This document shows positions 16,452 through 24,143 of a stretch of DNA of 28,603 bases, piece after piece (position 1 is the stretch's first letter; each line of letters opens with the position of its first letter). Made by a program: the position numbers and the translations under genes. The DNA is from an uncultured Clostridia bacterium (GTDB lineage Bacteria; Bacillota; Clostridia; Oscillospirales; Oscillospiraceae). Under the pieces are notes generated by a model. The model was not told the DNA's origin and ran no database searches. It saw nothing but the letters and a program-made list of their open reading frames with translations. The stretch lies in the NCBI GenBank assembly GCA_947169005.1, contig CAMVOG010000003.1:1-28603 (forward strand), in the 5' to 3' direction.

Positions 16452-17085
16452 ATACTCTCTTCATCCGGTACAAAATCGCGTTCACGATGGCGGCGGCCAC
16501 GTTGCTGCCGCCCTTCCTCCCCCGGGCCACGATGCAGGGAAGACCGGAGGCGATGATCCGCTCCTTGCTCTCCACCACGTTCACGAAGCCCACGGGCACG
16601 CCGATGACCCCGGCGGGACTGAGCCGCCCCTCCTTCGCCAACTCCTCGATGCGCAAAAGAGCCGTGGGGGCGTTGCCGATGGCAAAGACCACGGGCCTGC
16701 CCAGCCGGGCGGCCTTCTCCATGGACACGGAGGCCCGGGTGACGCCCCGCTCCTTCGCCTCGGCGGCCACGTCCTCATCCCCGATGAAGCAGAGGGCCTC
16801 CCCGCCGAAGAGCTTCAGCGTCCGCTTGTTGATGCCGGACTGGGCCATGGTGGTATCCGTCACGATGACGGCCCCGCCCTCGATGGCGCGGCCGATGGTC
16901 TCCGCCGCCCCCTCGGAAAAATACAGGTTGTCGGCGTAGTCAAAGTCCGCCGAGGTATGGATCACCCGCTTGACGATATCCGCCGTGGCGGGGTCCAGGG
17001 TCTTGCCCAGCTCCGCCAGGGTCTCCCCGATGATCTCCATACTGCGCTTTTCAATATCCATGGGCTTGATATTCTCGATCTTCAC
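16450..17085 (-). CDS. cbiC: Cobalt-precorrin-8 methylmutase (precorrin-8X methylmutase family)
   Basis: 211 aa, normal family length. Moves the methyl group from C11 to C12 of cobalt-precorrin-8 to give cobyrinate, the last ring-modifying step before amidation. H43 in RVIHTSADFDY is the family's catalytic His, and GRKGGSNVAAAIVNA is the conserved C-terminal motif. The GTG at 17085 is preferred: it overlaps the cobD stop in GTGA and has AGGGGAG 7 nt upstream. Last gene of the operon; its stop codon is part of the terminator stem. Confidence 0.95.
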   Translation of the reverse strand: MKIENIKPMDIEKRSMEIIGETLAELGKTLDPATADIVKRVIHTSADFDYADNLYFSEGAAETIGRAIEGGAVIVTDTTMAQSGINKRTLKLFGGEALCFIGDEDVAAEAKERGVTRASVSMEKAARLGRPVVFAIGNAPTALLRIEELAKEGRLSPAGVIGVPVGFVNVVESKERIIASGLPCIVARGRKGGSNVAAAIVNAILYRMKRV

Positions 17086-18149
17086 AGCTCCACTCCCCTT
17101 TCCTTGATTTCCCCCAGCGCCGAAAGCAGGCGCTCGTTTTCCTCCCGGGTCCGCACCGCCGTGCGGTACCAGTGCTCGTCCAGCCCCGTGAAGTTGGAGC
17201 AGCGCCGCAGGAGAATGCCGTAGGGCAGCAGCCGCTCATAAAGCGCCGTGTCCCGGGAGTGGAAAAGCAGGTAGTTCACCGCGCCCTCCACGACCTCCAG
17301 GCCCAGCTCCCGCAGGCCCCGGAGCAGCCGCTCCCGCTCCGCCGCCACGAAGGCGGCGCTTTTCTCCCGCCAGCCGGGCTCGGCCAGGGCCGCCTCGCCG
17401 CAGACCGCCGCCACCGTGGACACGCACCAGGGCTGGCCGCAGGCGCGCACCGCCTTTAGGGCAGGCCCGGCAGAGAGCAGGTAGCCCAGCCGCAGCCCCG
17501 CCATGGCGAAGAGCTTGGTAAAGGCCCGCAGGATCAGCAGGTTGTCGTATTCCTTTAAATAAGGCTTCATGGTATAGTCCGCCGCGGCGGGCACAAAGTC
17601 CAGGAAGCACTCGTCCACCACCAGGAGGGCTCCCAGCTCCCGGCAGCGCCGGGCCAGGGCCAGCAGGGTCTCCCGCTCCACCAGGCGGCCCGTGGGGTTA
17701 TTGGGATTGCAGACGAAGACCAGCTCCGTCCCCGGCGTCACGGCCTCGACGAAGTCCGCCCCCAGGTCAAAGTCCCGGTCCTGCCGCAGGGGATGCTCCG
17801 CCACGGCGCAGCCCACGGTCTTCATGGCCGCCGCGTATTCGGAGAAGGTGGGGGCGGCCACCAGGGCCCGCTTGGGCCGCAGAGCCCAGGCCAGGCGGAA
17901 GATGAGGTCCGCCGCCCCGCTGCCGCAGCAGACATGCTCCGGGGCGACCCCCTCCCAGCGCCCGATGGCGGCGCGCAGGGAGCGCTGCTCCGTGTCGGGA
18001 TAGGCCTCATAGTCCCCGATGTGGGCGACAATGGCCTCCTTCGCCCGGGGCGGCATCCCCAGGGGGTTGATGTTGGCCGACAGGTCCAGCAGGCTCCGGC
18101 CGGGCTCGATGGCATAGGGCGCGTAAATATCGCCCCCGTGGGCTTTCAT
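17082..18149 (-). CDS. cobD: L-threonine-O-3-phosphate decarboxylase (PLP-dependent)
   Basis: 355 aa class I/II aminotransferase-fold enzyme that makes (R)-1-amino-2-propanol O-2-phosphate, the arm attached by CbiB. The N-terminal HGGDIYAPYAI and DLSANINPLGMP are typical of CobD rather than of histidinol-phosphate aminotransferase, the nearest look-alike. CNPNNPTGRL (about 147-156), VVDECFLDF and K212 in RAFTKLFAMAGLRLGY form the PLP site. GAGGAAG lies about 12 nt before the ATG. An 81-nt spacer with heptad repeats separates it from cbiB, and it overlaps cbiC by 4 nt (GTGA). Gene context (cbiB and cbiC neighbours) supports the name. Confidence 0.94.
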   Translation of the reverse strand: MKAHGGDIYAPYAIEPGRSLLDLSANINPLGMPPRAKEAIVAHIGDYEAYPDTEQRSLRAAIGRWEGVAPEHVCCGSGAADLIFRLAWALRPKRALVAAPTFSEYAAAMKTVGCAVAEHPLRQDRDFDLGADFVEAVTPGTELVFVCNPNNPTGRLVERETLLALARRCRELGALLVVDECFLDFVPAAADYTMKPYLKEYDNLLILRAFTKLFAMAGLRLGYLLSAGPALKAVRACGQPWCVSTVAAVCGEAALAEPGWREKSAAFVAAERERLLRGLRELGLEVVEGAVNYLLFHSRDTALYERLLPYGILLRRCSNFTGLDEHWYRTAVRTREENERLLSALGEIKERGVEL

Positions 18150-18170
18150 GGTTTCGTGTCACTTCCTCGA

Positions 18171-18237
18171 AGTTTAAAGATTAAAGTTGAAAGTTGAAAT
18201 CGCTTTAAACTTTAAACTTTAAACTTTAAACTATAAA
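18171..18237 (-). repeat. Two-armed heptad element in the cbiB-cobD spacer
   Basis: Plus strand: four heptads AGTTTAA, AGATTAA, AGTTGAA, AGTTGAA (18171-18198), a 4-nt centre ATCG, then CTTTAAA four times and CTATAAA (18203-18237). The arms are imperfect inverted repeats and could fold into one long A/U-rich hairpin. The last heptad contains the TAG stop of cbiB (18231-18233) and its final TTA codon. Confidence 0.88.
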
Positions 18238-19187
18238 CTCAATACAATCGCCAGCCGCGCCGCGCCGAAGAGCAGCAGGGCGGCGGAGGAGGAGGCGTAC
18301 ATGAGCTTGACGGTTTTCGTGATGTCCTCGGCGTCCACGGGGCGTTCAGGGTCCCCGATGGTGGGCTTTTCCACCATTTTGCCGAAATACTTGTGGCTGC
18401 CCCCCAGCTCCACCCCCAGGGCCCCGGCCGCCGCGGATTCACACTGGGCGCTGTTGGGGCTCAGATGCTTGTAGCGGTCCCGGCGGAAGATGCGCCAGGC
18501 CCCCTTGCCGTTCAGCCCCACCAAGGGGGCGGTCACGATCATCAGCAGGCCCGTGATCCGGGCGGGGATAAAGTTGAACACGTCGTCCAGCCGCGCGGCG
18601 AAGCGCCCGAAATAAAGGTACTTCTCATTCTTGTAGCCGATCATGGAATCCATGGTGTTCACGGCCTTGTAGAGGAAGGCCAGGGGCGCGCCGCCGATGG
18701 CGAAATACAGCATGGGGGCCACCACCCCGTCGGAGGTGTTCTCCGCCACGGTCTCCACCGTGGCCTTTATGATCTCCTCCTCCGTCAGCTCCGCCGTGTC
18801 CCGCCCCACGACGTAGCCCACGTACTTGCGGGAGTTCTCAATATCCTGCAGGCGCAGGTACTTGCGGATGCGGAAGGCCTCGTCCTTCAGGCACTTGGCC
18901 GCCAGGATGCGCCAGCACCATATGGCCTCCAGAATAAGGCAGGGGATGAGACTCCACTTGCCCAGGAGCCAGAGGATGACAAAGGGGACGGCGAAGCAGA
19001 GGACGCAGACGCAAATGGCTAAAAGCATCCCCGCCAGGAACTCCCGTTTAGGCAGCAGGCGGCGCAGCAGCTTCTCCCCCCGGGAGATCAGAAGGCCGAT
19101 GGTGCGCACCGGGTGATAAAGGCCCTCCGGGTCGCCCAGGATGGCGTCCAGGGCAAAGCCGATGAGAAGGGCCGCAAGGATCAGCAT
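18231..19187 (-). CDS. cbiB: Adenosylcobinamide-phosphate synthase
   Basis: 318 aa integral membrane protein that attaches aminopropanol phosphate to the f-propionate of adenosylcobyric acid. The N-terminal MLILAALLIGFALDAILGDP and YHPVRTIG are family signatures, as are VAENTSDGVVAPMLYFAIGG, NTMDSMIGYKNEKYLYFG and the NGKGAWRIFRRD region near the C-terminal part. Several hydrophobic helices are evident (about 1-12, 48-75, 80-95, 150-170 and the C-terminal end). The ATG at 19187 has AGAGG 9 nt upstream; an earlier in-frame start at 19232 would overlap cbiP and adds only charged residues. The gap to cbiP is 25 nt. The final codons AGT TTA TAG belong to the heptad array. Confidence 0.95.
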   Translation of the reverse strand: MLILAALLIGFALDAILGDPEGLYHPVRTIGLLISRGEKLLRRLLPKREFLAGMLLAICVCVLCFAVPFVILWLLGKWSLIPCLILEAIWCWRILAAKCLKDEAFRIRKYLRLQDIENSRKYVGYVVGRDTAELTEEEIIKATVETVAENTSDGVVAPMLYFAIGGAPLAFLYKAVNTMDSMIGYKNEKYLYFGRFAARLDDVFNFIPARITGLLMIVTAPLVGLNGKGAWRIFRRDRYKHLSPNSAQCESAAAGALGVELGGSHKYFGKMVEKPTIGDPERPVDAEDITKTVKLMYASSSAALLLFGAARLAIVLSL

Positions 19188-19212
19188 GGTCTTTTTCCTC
19201 TCTCTTTTTGTC

Positions 19213-20673
19213 TTACAGGCTAACGCCTTCATTTAATATAGCATAAATTTTCTCCATGTCCAGACTTTCCCGCAGGGTCTGAGCCAGGAGATCGTACTGC
19301 TGCTCCTTGAAGCTCCTGATATCCAGAGCCGTGACGGCCCCGGCGTCGATGCCCTTGGCCTCCAAAATGGCCTTGACCACGGCCTTGGCGGTGTCCTCGG
19401 TATCGAAGATGCCGTGGATATAGCTGCCGTAGACGTTGCCCTTGTTGATGATGTTGGCCTCCCGCCCGCTCTGGCCCATGTGGATCTCATAGCCCTCATA
19501 GCGGGCGCCGGAGAGGGCGGCGAAGACGCCGTCCACGGGGGCCAGCACGCCGGAGGCCCGGCGGCGGGTCTTCTCCCCTTCAAAAACGGTGTCGATATCC
19601 AGCAGGCCGATGCCCGCCATTTCGCCGCCGTTTTCCACGCCCAGGGGGTCCGCGATGTGGCGGCCCAGCATCTGATAGCCGCCGCAGATGCCCAGGACGG
19701 GCTTGCCCCGGGCGGCGTGCTTCTTCACCGCCGCTTCCAGGCCGCTCTCCCGCAGCCATTTCAGATCGGCCATGGTATTCTTGGTGCCGGGGAGGATGAT
19801 CAGGTCCGGGTCCCCCAGGGCGTGGGGGTCCCGCACATAGCGCAGATTCACCCCGTCGATGTACTCCAGGGGGTTGAAGTCCGTGAAGTTGGAAATGCGG
19901 GGCAGCCTGATGACGGCGATATCCGCCTGGCCCCCGGCCACGCGCCCGTAAAAGCGCTCGCTGAGGCCGTCCTCATCGTCCAGCTTGAGGTCCGAATAGG
20001 GCACGACGCCCAGGCAGGGCACGTGGGTCAAGTCCTCCAGCATGTCCAGGCCCGGGTCCAGGATGGTCTTGTCCCCCCGGAACTTGTTGATGATGGTGCC
20101 CTTCACCAGGCACTTGTTCTCCGGCTCCACCAGCTCGATGGTGCCGTAGAGGGAGGCGAAGACGCCGCCCCGGTCAATGTCCCCCACCAGCAGCACCGGG
20201 GCCTTCGCCAGCCGGGCCATGCCCATGTTCACGAAGTCCTCCTGGTTCAGATTGATCTCCGCGGGGCTCCCGGCCCCCTCGATGACGATGATGTCATTCT
20301 CTTCGGAGAGGGAGTTGAAGGCGGCCATGATGTCCTTGACGAAGCGATGCTTCTCCGCGTAATACTCCCGCGCCCCCATGTTCGCCACCACCTCGCCGTT
20401 GACGATGACCTGGGAGCCCTTGTCGCTGGTGGGCTTCAAGAGGATGGGGTTCATGCGCACGTCGCACTCCACCCCCGCCGCCTCGGCCTGCATGGCCTGG
20501 GCACGGCCCATTTCCAGGCCGTCGGGGGTGATGTAGGAATTCAGAGCCATATTCTGGCTCTTGAAGGGCACGACCCGGTAGCCGTCCTGCTTGAAGATAC
20601 GGCAGAGGCCCGCCGCCAGCACGCTTTTGCCCACGTTGGAGGCCGTGCCCTGCACCATGATCGCTTTAGCCAT
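19213..20673 (-). CDS. cbiP: Cobyric acid synthase (glutamine-dependent, b,d,e,g amidation)
   Basis: 486 aa, typical CobQ/CbiP length. Amidates four side chains of adenosylcobyrinate a,c-diamide using glutamine and ATP. The N-terminal MAKAIMVQGTASNVGKS is the modified P-loop of the dethiobiotin-synthetase-like domain. The C-terminal GATase domain has GICGGYQMLG (nucleophile C330) and a GSYIHGIFD His motif. The start ATG overlaps the last codons of cbiA by 8 nt (ATGGCTAA), with GAGGAG inside cbiA serving as ribosome site. Confidence 0.96.
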   Translation of the reverse strand: MAKAIMVQGTASNVGKSVLAAGLCRIFKQDGYRVVPFKSQNMALNSYITPDGLEMGRAQAMQAEAAGVECDVRMNPILLKPTSDKGSQVIVNGEVVANMGAREYYAEKHRFVKDIMAAFNSLSEENDIIVIEGAGSPAEINLNQEDFVNMGMARLAKAPVLLVGDIDRGGVFASLYGTIELVEPENKCLVKGTIINKFRGDKTILDPGLDMLEDLTHVPCLGVVPYSDLKLDDEDGLSERFYGRVAGGQADIAVIRLPRISNFTDFNPLEYIDGVNLRYVRDPHALGDPDLIILPGTKNTMADLKWLRESGLEAAVKKHAARGKPVLGICGGYQMLGRHIADPLGVENGGEMAGIGLLDIDTVFEGEKTRRRASGVLAPVDGVFAALSGARYEGYEIHMGQSGREANIINKGNVYGSYIHGIFDTEDTAKAVVKAILEAKGIDAGAVTALDIRSFKEQQYDLLAQTLRESLDMEKIYAILNEGVSL

Positions 20674-22051
20674 CTCTCTCGCTCCTCTTTCGTTGATAGT
20701 CCCGGCAGCGGGCCAGAAAACGGGCCGCGCAGTCCGGCCGCAGGGACAGATTCAGATGGGGGTAGCCCGCGAAAAGGCTCTCCGAGGCATGGCCGCAGTC
20801 CCAGCCCCGGCCCTTTTTCTCGGCCCGCAGGTCCTCCCCGTTGTTGTCGGAATCGGAATAGTGGAATTCGTGGGCGCGGATCGTGCCCCCCGCCTCGAAC
20901 AGCAGGTTGTCCCCCTTGCTGGTGAGGGTATTGTAGCCGAAGCGGACGAGCTTCCCTTTCATTTCGCTCCCGCCGGGGAGGGCCCCGACCATGGGCCAGC
21001 TCCGCCCCGCCCGGTCCTTCAAGGTCTCCAGCAGGTACATGAAGCCGCCGCACTCGGCGTAGGTGGGCATGCCGCCCGCCACCGCCCGGCGGACGCTTTC
21101 GCGCATGCTCGCGTTCTCCGCCAGGGCCTGGGGGAATTCCTCCGGGTAGCCGCCGAAGAGCAGCAGCCCGTCCGCCTCCGGCAGGGCCGGGTCCGCCAGG
21201 GGCGAAAAGGGGATCAGCTCCGCCCCCATCCGCTCCAGCAGGCGGAAAAAGTCTTTATAAAAGAAGCAGAAGGCCTTGTCAGAGGCCAGGGCGAGCCGCA
21301 CGGGGCTCCCCGCCTCCACGCCGTCCCAGAGGTCCTCGGCCTCCAAGGCGGGGGCGGAGGCCGCCAGCTCCAGCAGCCCGTCCAGGTCCACGCTCTTTTC
21401 CGCCGCGTCCGCCAGCAGGTCCACCCGCTGCTGCAGGTCCTCCACCTCGGCGGCGGTAATGAGCCCCAGGTGGCGGCTGCCCAGCTCCGCCCCGGGAATG
21501 TGGGGCAGGTAGCCATAGACCCGCAGGCCAAGCTGCTCCTCGATCATATCCCTATATAAAGGATAGGACATGGGGGTGCAGTTATTGAGCAGCACGCCCC
21601 GAATGTTGTTTTTTTTGAGCGTCTGAAAGCCCCGGATCAGCGCCGCGGCGGAAAGGCTCATACCCTTCACGTTCACCACCAGCACCAGGGGGGTCTCCGT
21701 CAGCAGGGAAAGGTGGTTGGAGGAAGCGTAGTCCGTGGTGAATTCCAGTCCGTCGTAGAGGCCCATGACCCCCTCCATCAGGGCCAGGTCCGCCCCCGCG
21801 GCGTTTTTGCAGAGGAGGAAGCGCACGCCCTCCTCCCCGCACATGAAGATATCCAGATTGGTGGACTCCGCCCCCAGAATGCGGCTGTGGAACATGGGGT
21901 CGATGTAGTCCGGCCCGCATTTGAAGGCCGCCAGCCGCTTGCCCCGGCGGCTCAGCGCCCGGATGAGGGCGCAGACCACGCTGGTCTTTCCTGTGCCGGA
22001 GCCCGTGGCCGCCACCATCAGCCGGGGCACGGCGCTTTTCAGCTTAGTCAT
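20666..22051 (-). CDS. cbiA: Cobyrinate a,c-diamide synthase (glutamine-hydrolysing)
   Basis: 461 aa. Amidates the a and c carboxylates of cobyrinate. P-loop GSGTGKT at about 17-23, FKCGPDYIDPMFH as expected for CbiA, and a GATase domain with YAECGGFMYL (nucleophile C334) and AHEFHYSD near the C-terminus. CbiA rather than CobB of the aerobic route is inferred from the CbiD/CbiG/CbiET context. The start overlaps the end of cbiET by 8 nt (ATGACTAA), and the end overlaps cbiP by 8 nt. Confidence 0.96.
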   Translation of the reverse strand: MTKLKSAVPRLMVAATGSGTGKTSVVCALIRALSRRGKRLAAFKCGPDYIDPMFHSRILGAESTNLDIFMCGEEGVRFLLCKNAAGADLALMEGVMGLYDGLEFTTDYASSNHLSLLTETPLVLVVNVKGMSLSAAALIRGFQTLKKNNIRGVLLNNCTPMSYPLYRDMIEEQLGLRVYGYLPHIPGAELGSRHLGLITAAEVEDLQQRVDLLADAAEKSVDLDGLLELAASAPALEAEDLWDGVEAGSPVRLALASDKAFCFFYKDFFRLLERMGAELIPFSPLADPALPEADGLLLFGGYPEEFPQALAENASMRESVRRAVAGGMPTYAECGGFMYLLETLKDRAGRSWPMVGALPGGSEMKGKLVRFGYNTLTSKGDNLLFEAGGTIRAHEFHYSDSDNNGEDLRAEKKGRGWDCGHASESLFAGYPHLNLSLRPDCAARFLARCRDYQRKRSERDG

Positions 22052-23234
22052 GGGCTTTCTCCCCCGTGAAGATGTAGACGGGATTCTGGGCCTTCATCAG
22101 CCGGTAGCGGCCCAGCTTCTCCGCCGCCGCCGCGTTGACGCAGACGGCCTCGTAGTCCAGCCCGAACTGCTCAAAGCAGCGCTGGGCCTCCCCGACGGTC
22201 TCCAGGGTGACGGCGTTCACCACGACGCGGGCGTCGGGGTTTTTCTCCAGGATGAGGGCGAAAATGTCCTCCAGATTCCCGCCGGAGCCGCCGATGAAGA
22301 CCCGGTCCGGGGCCGGGAAGTCCCGCAGCCCCTCCGGGGCCTCGCCGCCCCGCAGGGTCAGATTCCAGGCGCCCAGCCGCGCCCGGTTTTCCCCCGCCAG
22401 GCGGACGGCCTCCGGGTTTTTCTCAATGGCCCAGACCGCCCCCTCATGGGCCCGGTAGGCCATGGCGATGCTGACGGAGCCGGTGCCGCTGCCCACGTCC
22501 CAAAGCAGGTCCGTGGGGCGGATGGCCAGCTTTGCCAGGGAAAGATCCCGGATCTCCTGCTTCGTCATGGGCACCTTGGCCCGCGTAAAATCTCCGTCCA
22601 GCAGGACCCGGGAGGGGTCCGCCGCCTGGGGATTCTCCACGCAGACCACGGCCAGGTCCGCAAAGCGCTCCCGCGAGAGCTCCTCCGCCGTGCCCGTGAG
22701 CACCCGCTCGGTCTCCAGGGACAGGTTTTCCCCCACGGCGGCCCAAACGCCGCCCAGCCCCGCCGCGCAGAGCTCGGAAAGCAGGTCATGGGCCTTCACC
22801 GCGCCCCCCGTGAGGAAGAAGCAGCGCTTGTGATAGCTCACGGGGCCCACGGCCCCGCCGCCGCGCCCGTGGAGGCTGTAGAGCTTCATATTCTCATAGC
22901 CCAGGCCCAGCCGGGCCGCCAGCACCTGGAAGCTGGCAAGGCCGGGGACGCGCTCGATCTCCGCCTGGGGATAGCGCCGGGCGAGGGTAGCGGCGATGCT
23001 GTAAAAGCCCACGTCGCCGGAGGCGATCACCGCCGCCTCCCCCTCCCCCAGGGCGTCCAGCCGCGCGAACATATCAGACAGGCTCAGCTCCTCGATGGCG
23101 GGATTCAGCGCCGCGAAGCCCGCCCCCAGCCGGGGGGTGGAATAAATGGTCTTCGCCCGGGAAATGGCCTCCCGGGCCCGCAGGGTCAGCAGCTCCTCGC
23201 TGCCCGGCCCCGCGCCGATCACAGTCAGTTTCAT
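22044..23234 (-). CDS. cbiET: Fused cobalt-precorrin-7 C5-methyltransferase / cobalt-precorrin-6B C15-methyltransferase (decarboxylating)
   Basis: 396 aa fusion. The CbiE part (1 to about 200) is a class III tetrapyrrole methylase starting MKLTVIGAGPGSEELLTLRA. The CbiT part (about 210-396) has VPMTKQEIRDLSLAKL and the class I SAM motif LLWDVGSGTGSVS. In many bacteria these are two genes; the fusion equals CobL of the aerobic route, but the neighbours place it in the anaerobic pathway. The ATG at 23234 is preferred over 23246 because it overlaps the cbiJ stop as ATGA, and because the upstream ATG touches the AAAAGGA ribosome site. Confidence 0.95.
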   Translation of the reverse strand: MKLTVIGAGPGSEELLTLRAREAISRAKTIYSTPRLGAGFAALNPAIEELSLSDMFARLDALGEGEAAVIASGDVGFYSIAATLARRYPQAEIERVPGLASFQVLAARLGLGYENMKLYSLHGRGGGAVGPVSYHKRCFFLTGGAVKAHDLLSELCAAGLGGVWAAVGENLSLETERVLTGTAEELSRERFADLAVVCVENPQAADPSRVLLDGDFTRAKVPMTKQEIRDLSLAKLAIRPTDLLWDVGSGTGSVSIAMAYRAHEGAVWAIEKNPEAVRLAGENRARLGAWNLTLRGGEAPEGLRDFPAPDRVFIGGSGGNLEDIFALILEKNPDARVVVNAVTLETVGEAQRCFEQFGLDYEAVCVNAAAAEKLGRYRLMKAQNPVYIFTGEKAHD

Positions 23235-23998
23235 GTTGTCGCCCATTCCTTTTGCATGCTATCGATGAGGCGCAGGGCTTCATCGGCGTCCACGCCCGTT
23301 TCCTTCTCCGGGCGGCGGATGACCACCAGGGTGCAGCCGCAGGCCCGGGCCGCCTCCACCTTTTCGGCAAAGCCCCCGGCCCTGCCCGATTCCTTCGTCA
23401 CCAGGACTTTGATGCCGAACTGGCGAATAATGGCCTCGTTCAGCTCCCGGGAAAAGGGGCCCTGCATGGCGATCACGCGCTTTTCCTCATAGCCCAGGTC
23501 CGCGCAGCGGCCCACGGACTCCACGCTGGGCAGGACCCGGGGATAAAGCCGCTCCCGAAAGCCGGGCACGGCGGTGTATACGTCCAGCTCCTTGGCCCCG
23601 GTGGTGAGCAGCACGGGGCCCTCCAGCCCGCAGAGCTTCTCCGCCGCCTCCCGGGCGGAGGCCACGGTAACGAAGCCCTCCAGCGCCGTCTCGGGCCGCA
23701 CCACCCGCAGGAGCCGCAGGCCCGTTTTTTCCGCCGCGGCGCGGATATTGGCCGTGACGACGGCGGCATAGGGATGGGTCGCGTCCACGCATAGGGCGTA
23801 GCCCCCCTCCGCCATCAGCTTTTCCATGGCCCCTTGCTCCAGCCGCCCCGTCAGCAGCTCCGCCCCGGCGGGCAGTGCGCCCATGCTCTCGGCCCCGTAG
23901 TCCGTGGCGACGCAGACGGTGACGGCGTGGCCACGCTCCGCCAGGCCCTCACAGAGGCTCCGCCCCTCCGAGGTACCCGCAAACAGCAGTACTTTCAT
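23231..23998 (-). CDS. cbiJ: Cobalt-precorrin-6A reductase
   Basis: 255 aa NADH/NADPH-dependent reductase of the corrin ring precursor (CbiJ/CobK family). The N-terminal MKVLLFAGTSEGR, DATHPYA, MQGPFS and TKESGRAGGF are all family motifs. The frame is open further upstream to 24046, but the family N-terminus starts at the ATG at 23998, with AAAAGGA 12 nt before it. That ribosome site and the ATG lie within one arm of a perfect 21-bp inverted repeat, so translation may be controlled or coupled to cbiH. It ends in an ATGA overlap with cbiET. Confidence 0.95.
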   Translation of the reverse strand: MKVLLFAGTSEGRSLCEGLAERGHAVTVCVATDYGAESMGALPAGAELLTGRLEQGAMEKLMAEGGYALCVDATHPYAAVVTANIRAAAEKTGLRLLRVVRPETALEGFVTVASAREAAEKLCGLEGPVLLTTGAKELDVYTAVPGFRERLYPRVLPSVESVGRCADLGYEEKRVIAMQGPFSRELNEAIIRQFGIKVLVTKESGRAGGFAEKVEAARACGCTLVVIRRPEKETGVDADEALRLIDSMQKEWATT

Positions 23999-24069
23999 AC
24001 TTATGACCATTCCTTTTATAAAAGCGCAAAGGCATAAATTGACCATGGAAAGGAATGGTCATAAGTATG
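23996..24069 (-). promoter_or_regulatory. Perfect 21-bp inverted repeat enclosing the cbiJ ribosome site and start codon
   Basis: Arms 23996-24016 and 24049-24069 are exact reverse complements, separated by 32 nt. On the mRNA the 3' arm holds AAAGGA and the AUG of cbiJ; the 5' arm can pair with all of it. A second, weaker pairing is possible within the 5' arm region: TGACCAT with ATGGTCA (24040-24046 with 24055-24061) around 8 nt. The two are mutually exclusive. Regulatory function is inferred, not shown. Confidence 0.75.
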
Positions 24070-24073
24070 CCAT

Positions 24074-24106
24074 GTTTTCCGGTTGCCGCGAAGCGGCGAG
24101 GAAAAC
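24074..24106. repeat. Imperfect hairpin in the cbiH-cbiJ spacer
   Basis: Outer stem GTTTTCC/GGAAAAC (24074-24080 with 24100-24106), an internal loop, then inner stem GCCGC/GCGGC (24085-24089 with 24093-24097) with a 3-nt loop. No T-run follows on the minus strand, so it is not a standard terminator. Confidence 0.65.
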
Positions 24107-24121
24107 GGCTTTTGATGATAA

Positions 24122-24143
24122 GGGTTGAAACTTGTTTCAACCC
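24122..24143. repeat. Perfect palindromic hairpin over the cbiH stop codon
   Basis: GGGTTGAAAC (24122-24131) and GTTTCAACCC (24134-24143) pair perfectly around 2 nt. The TGA of cbiH (24137-24139) lies inside the stem. The minus strand has no U-tract immediately after it. Confidence 0.7.

Noticed and set aside
23999..24046. Upstream extension of cbiJ to an in-frame ATG at 24046
   Set aside because: The added residues have no family similarity and no ribosome site; CbiJ family proteins begin MKVLLFAGTSEGR.
23996..24069. Invertible (phase-variable) DNA segment flanked by the 21-bp repeats
   Set aside because: The 32-bp interior is too short for typical invertase substrates, carries no clear promoter, and no recombinase gene is in the window. 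A hairpin role is simpler.
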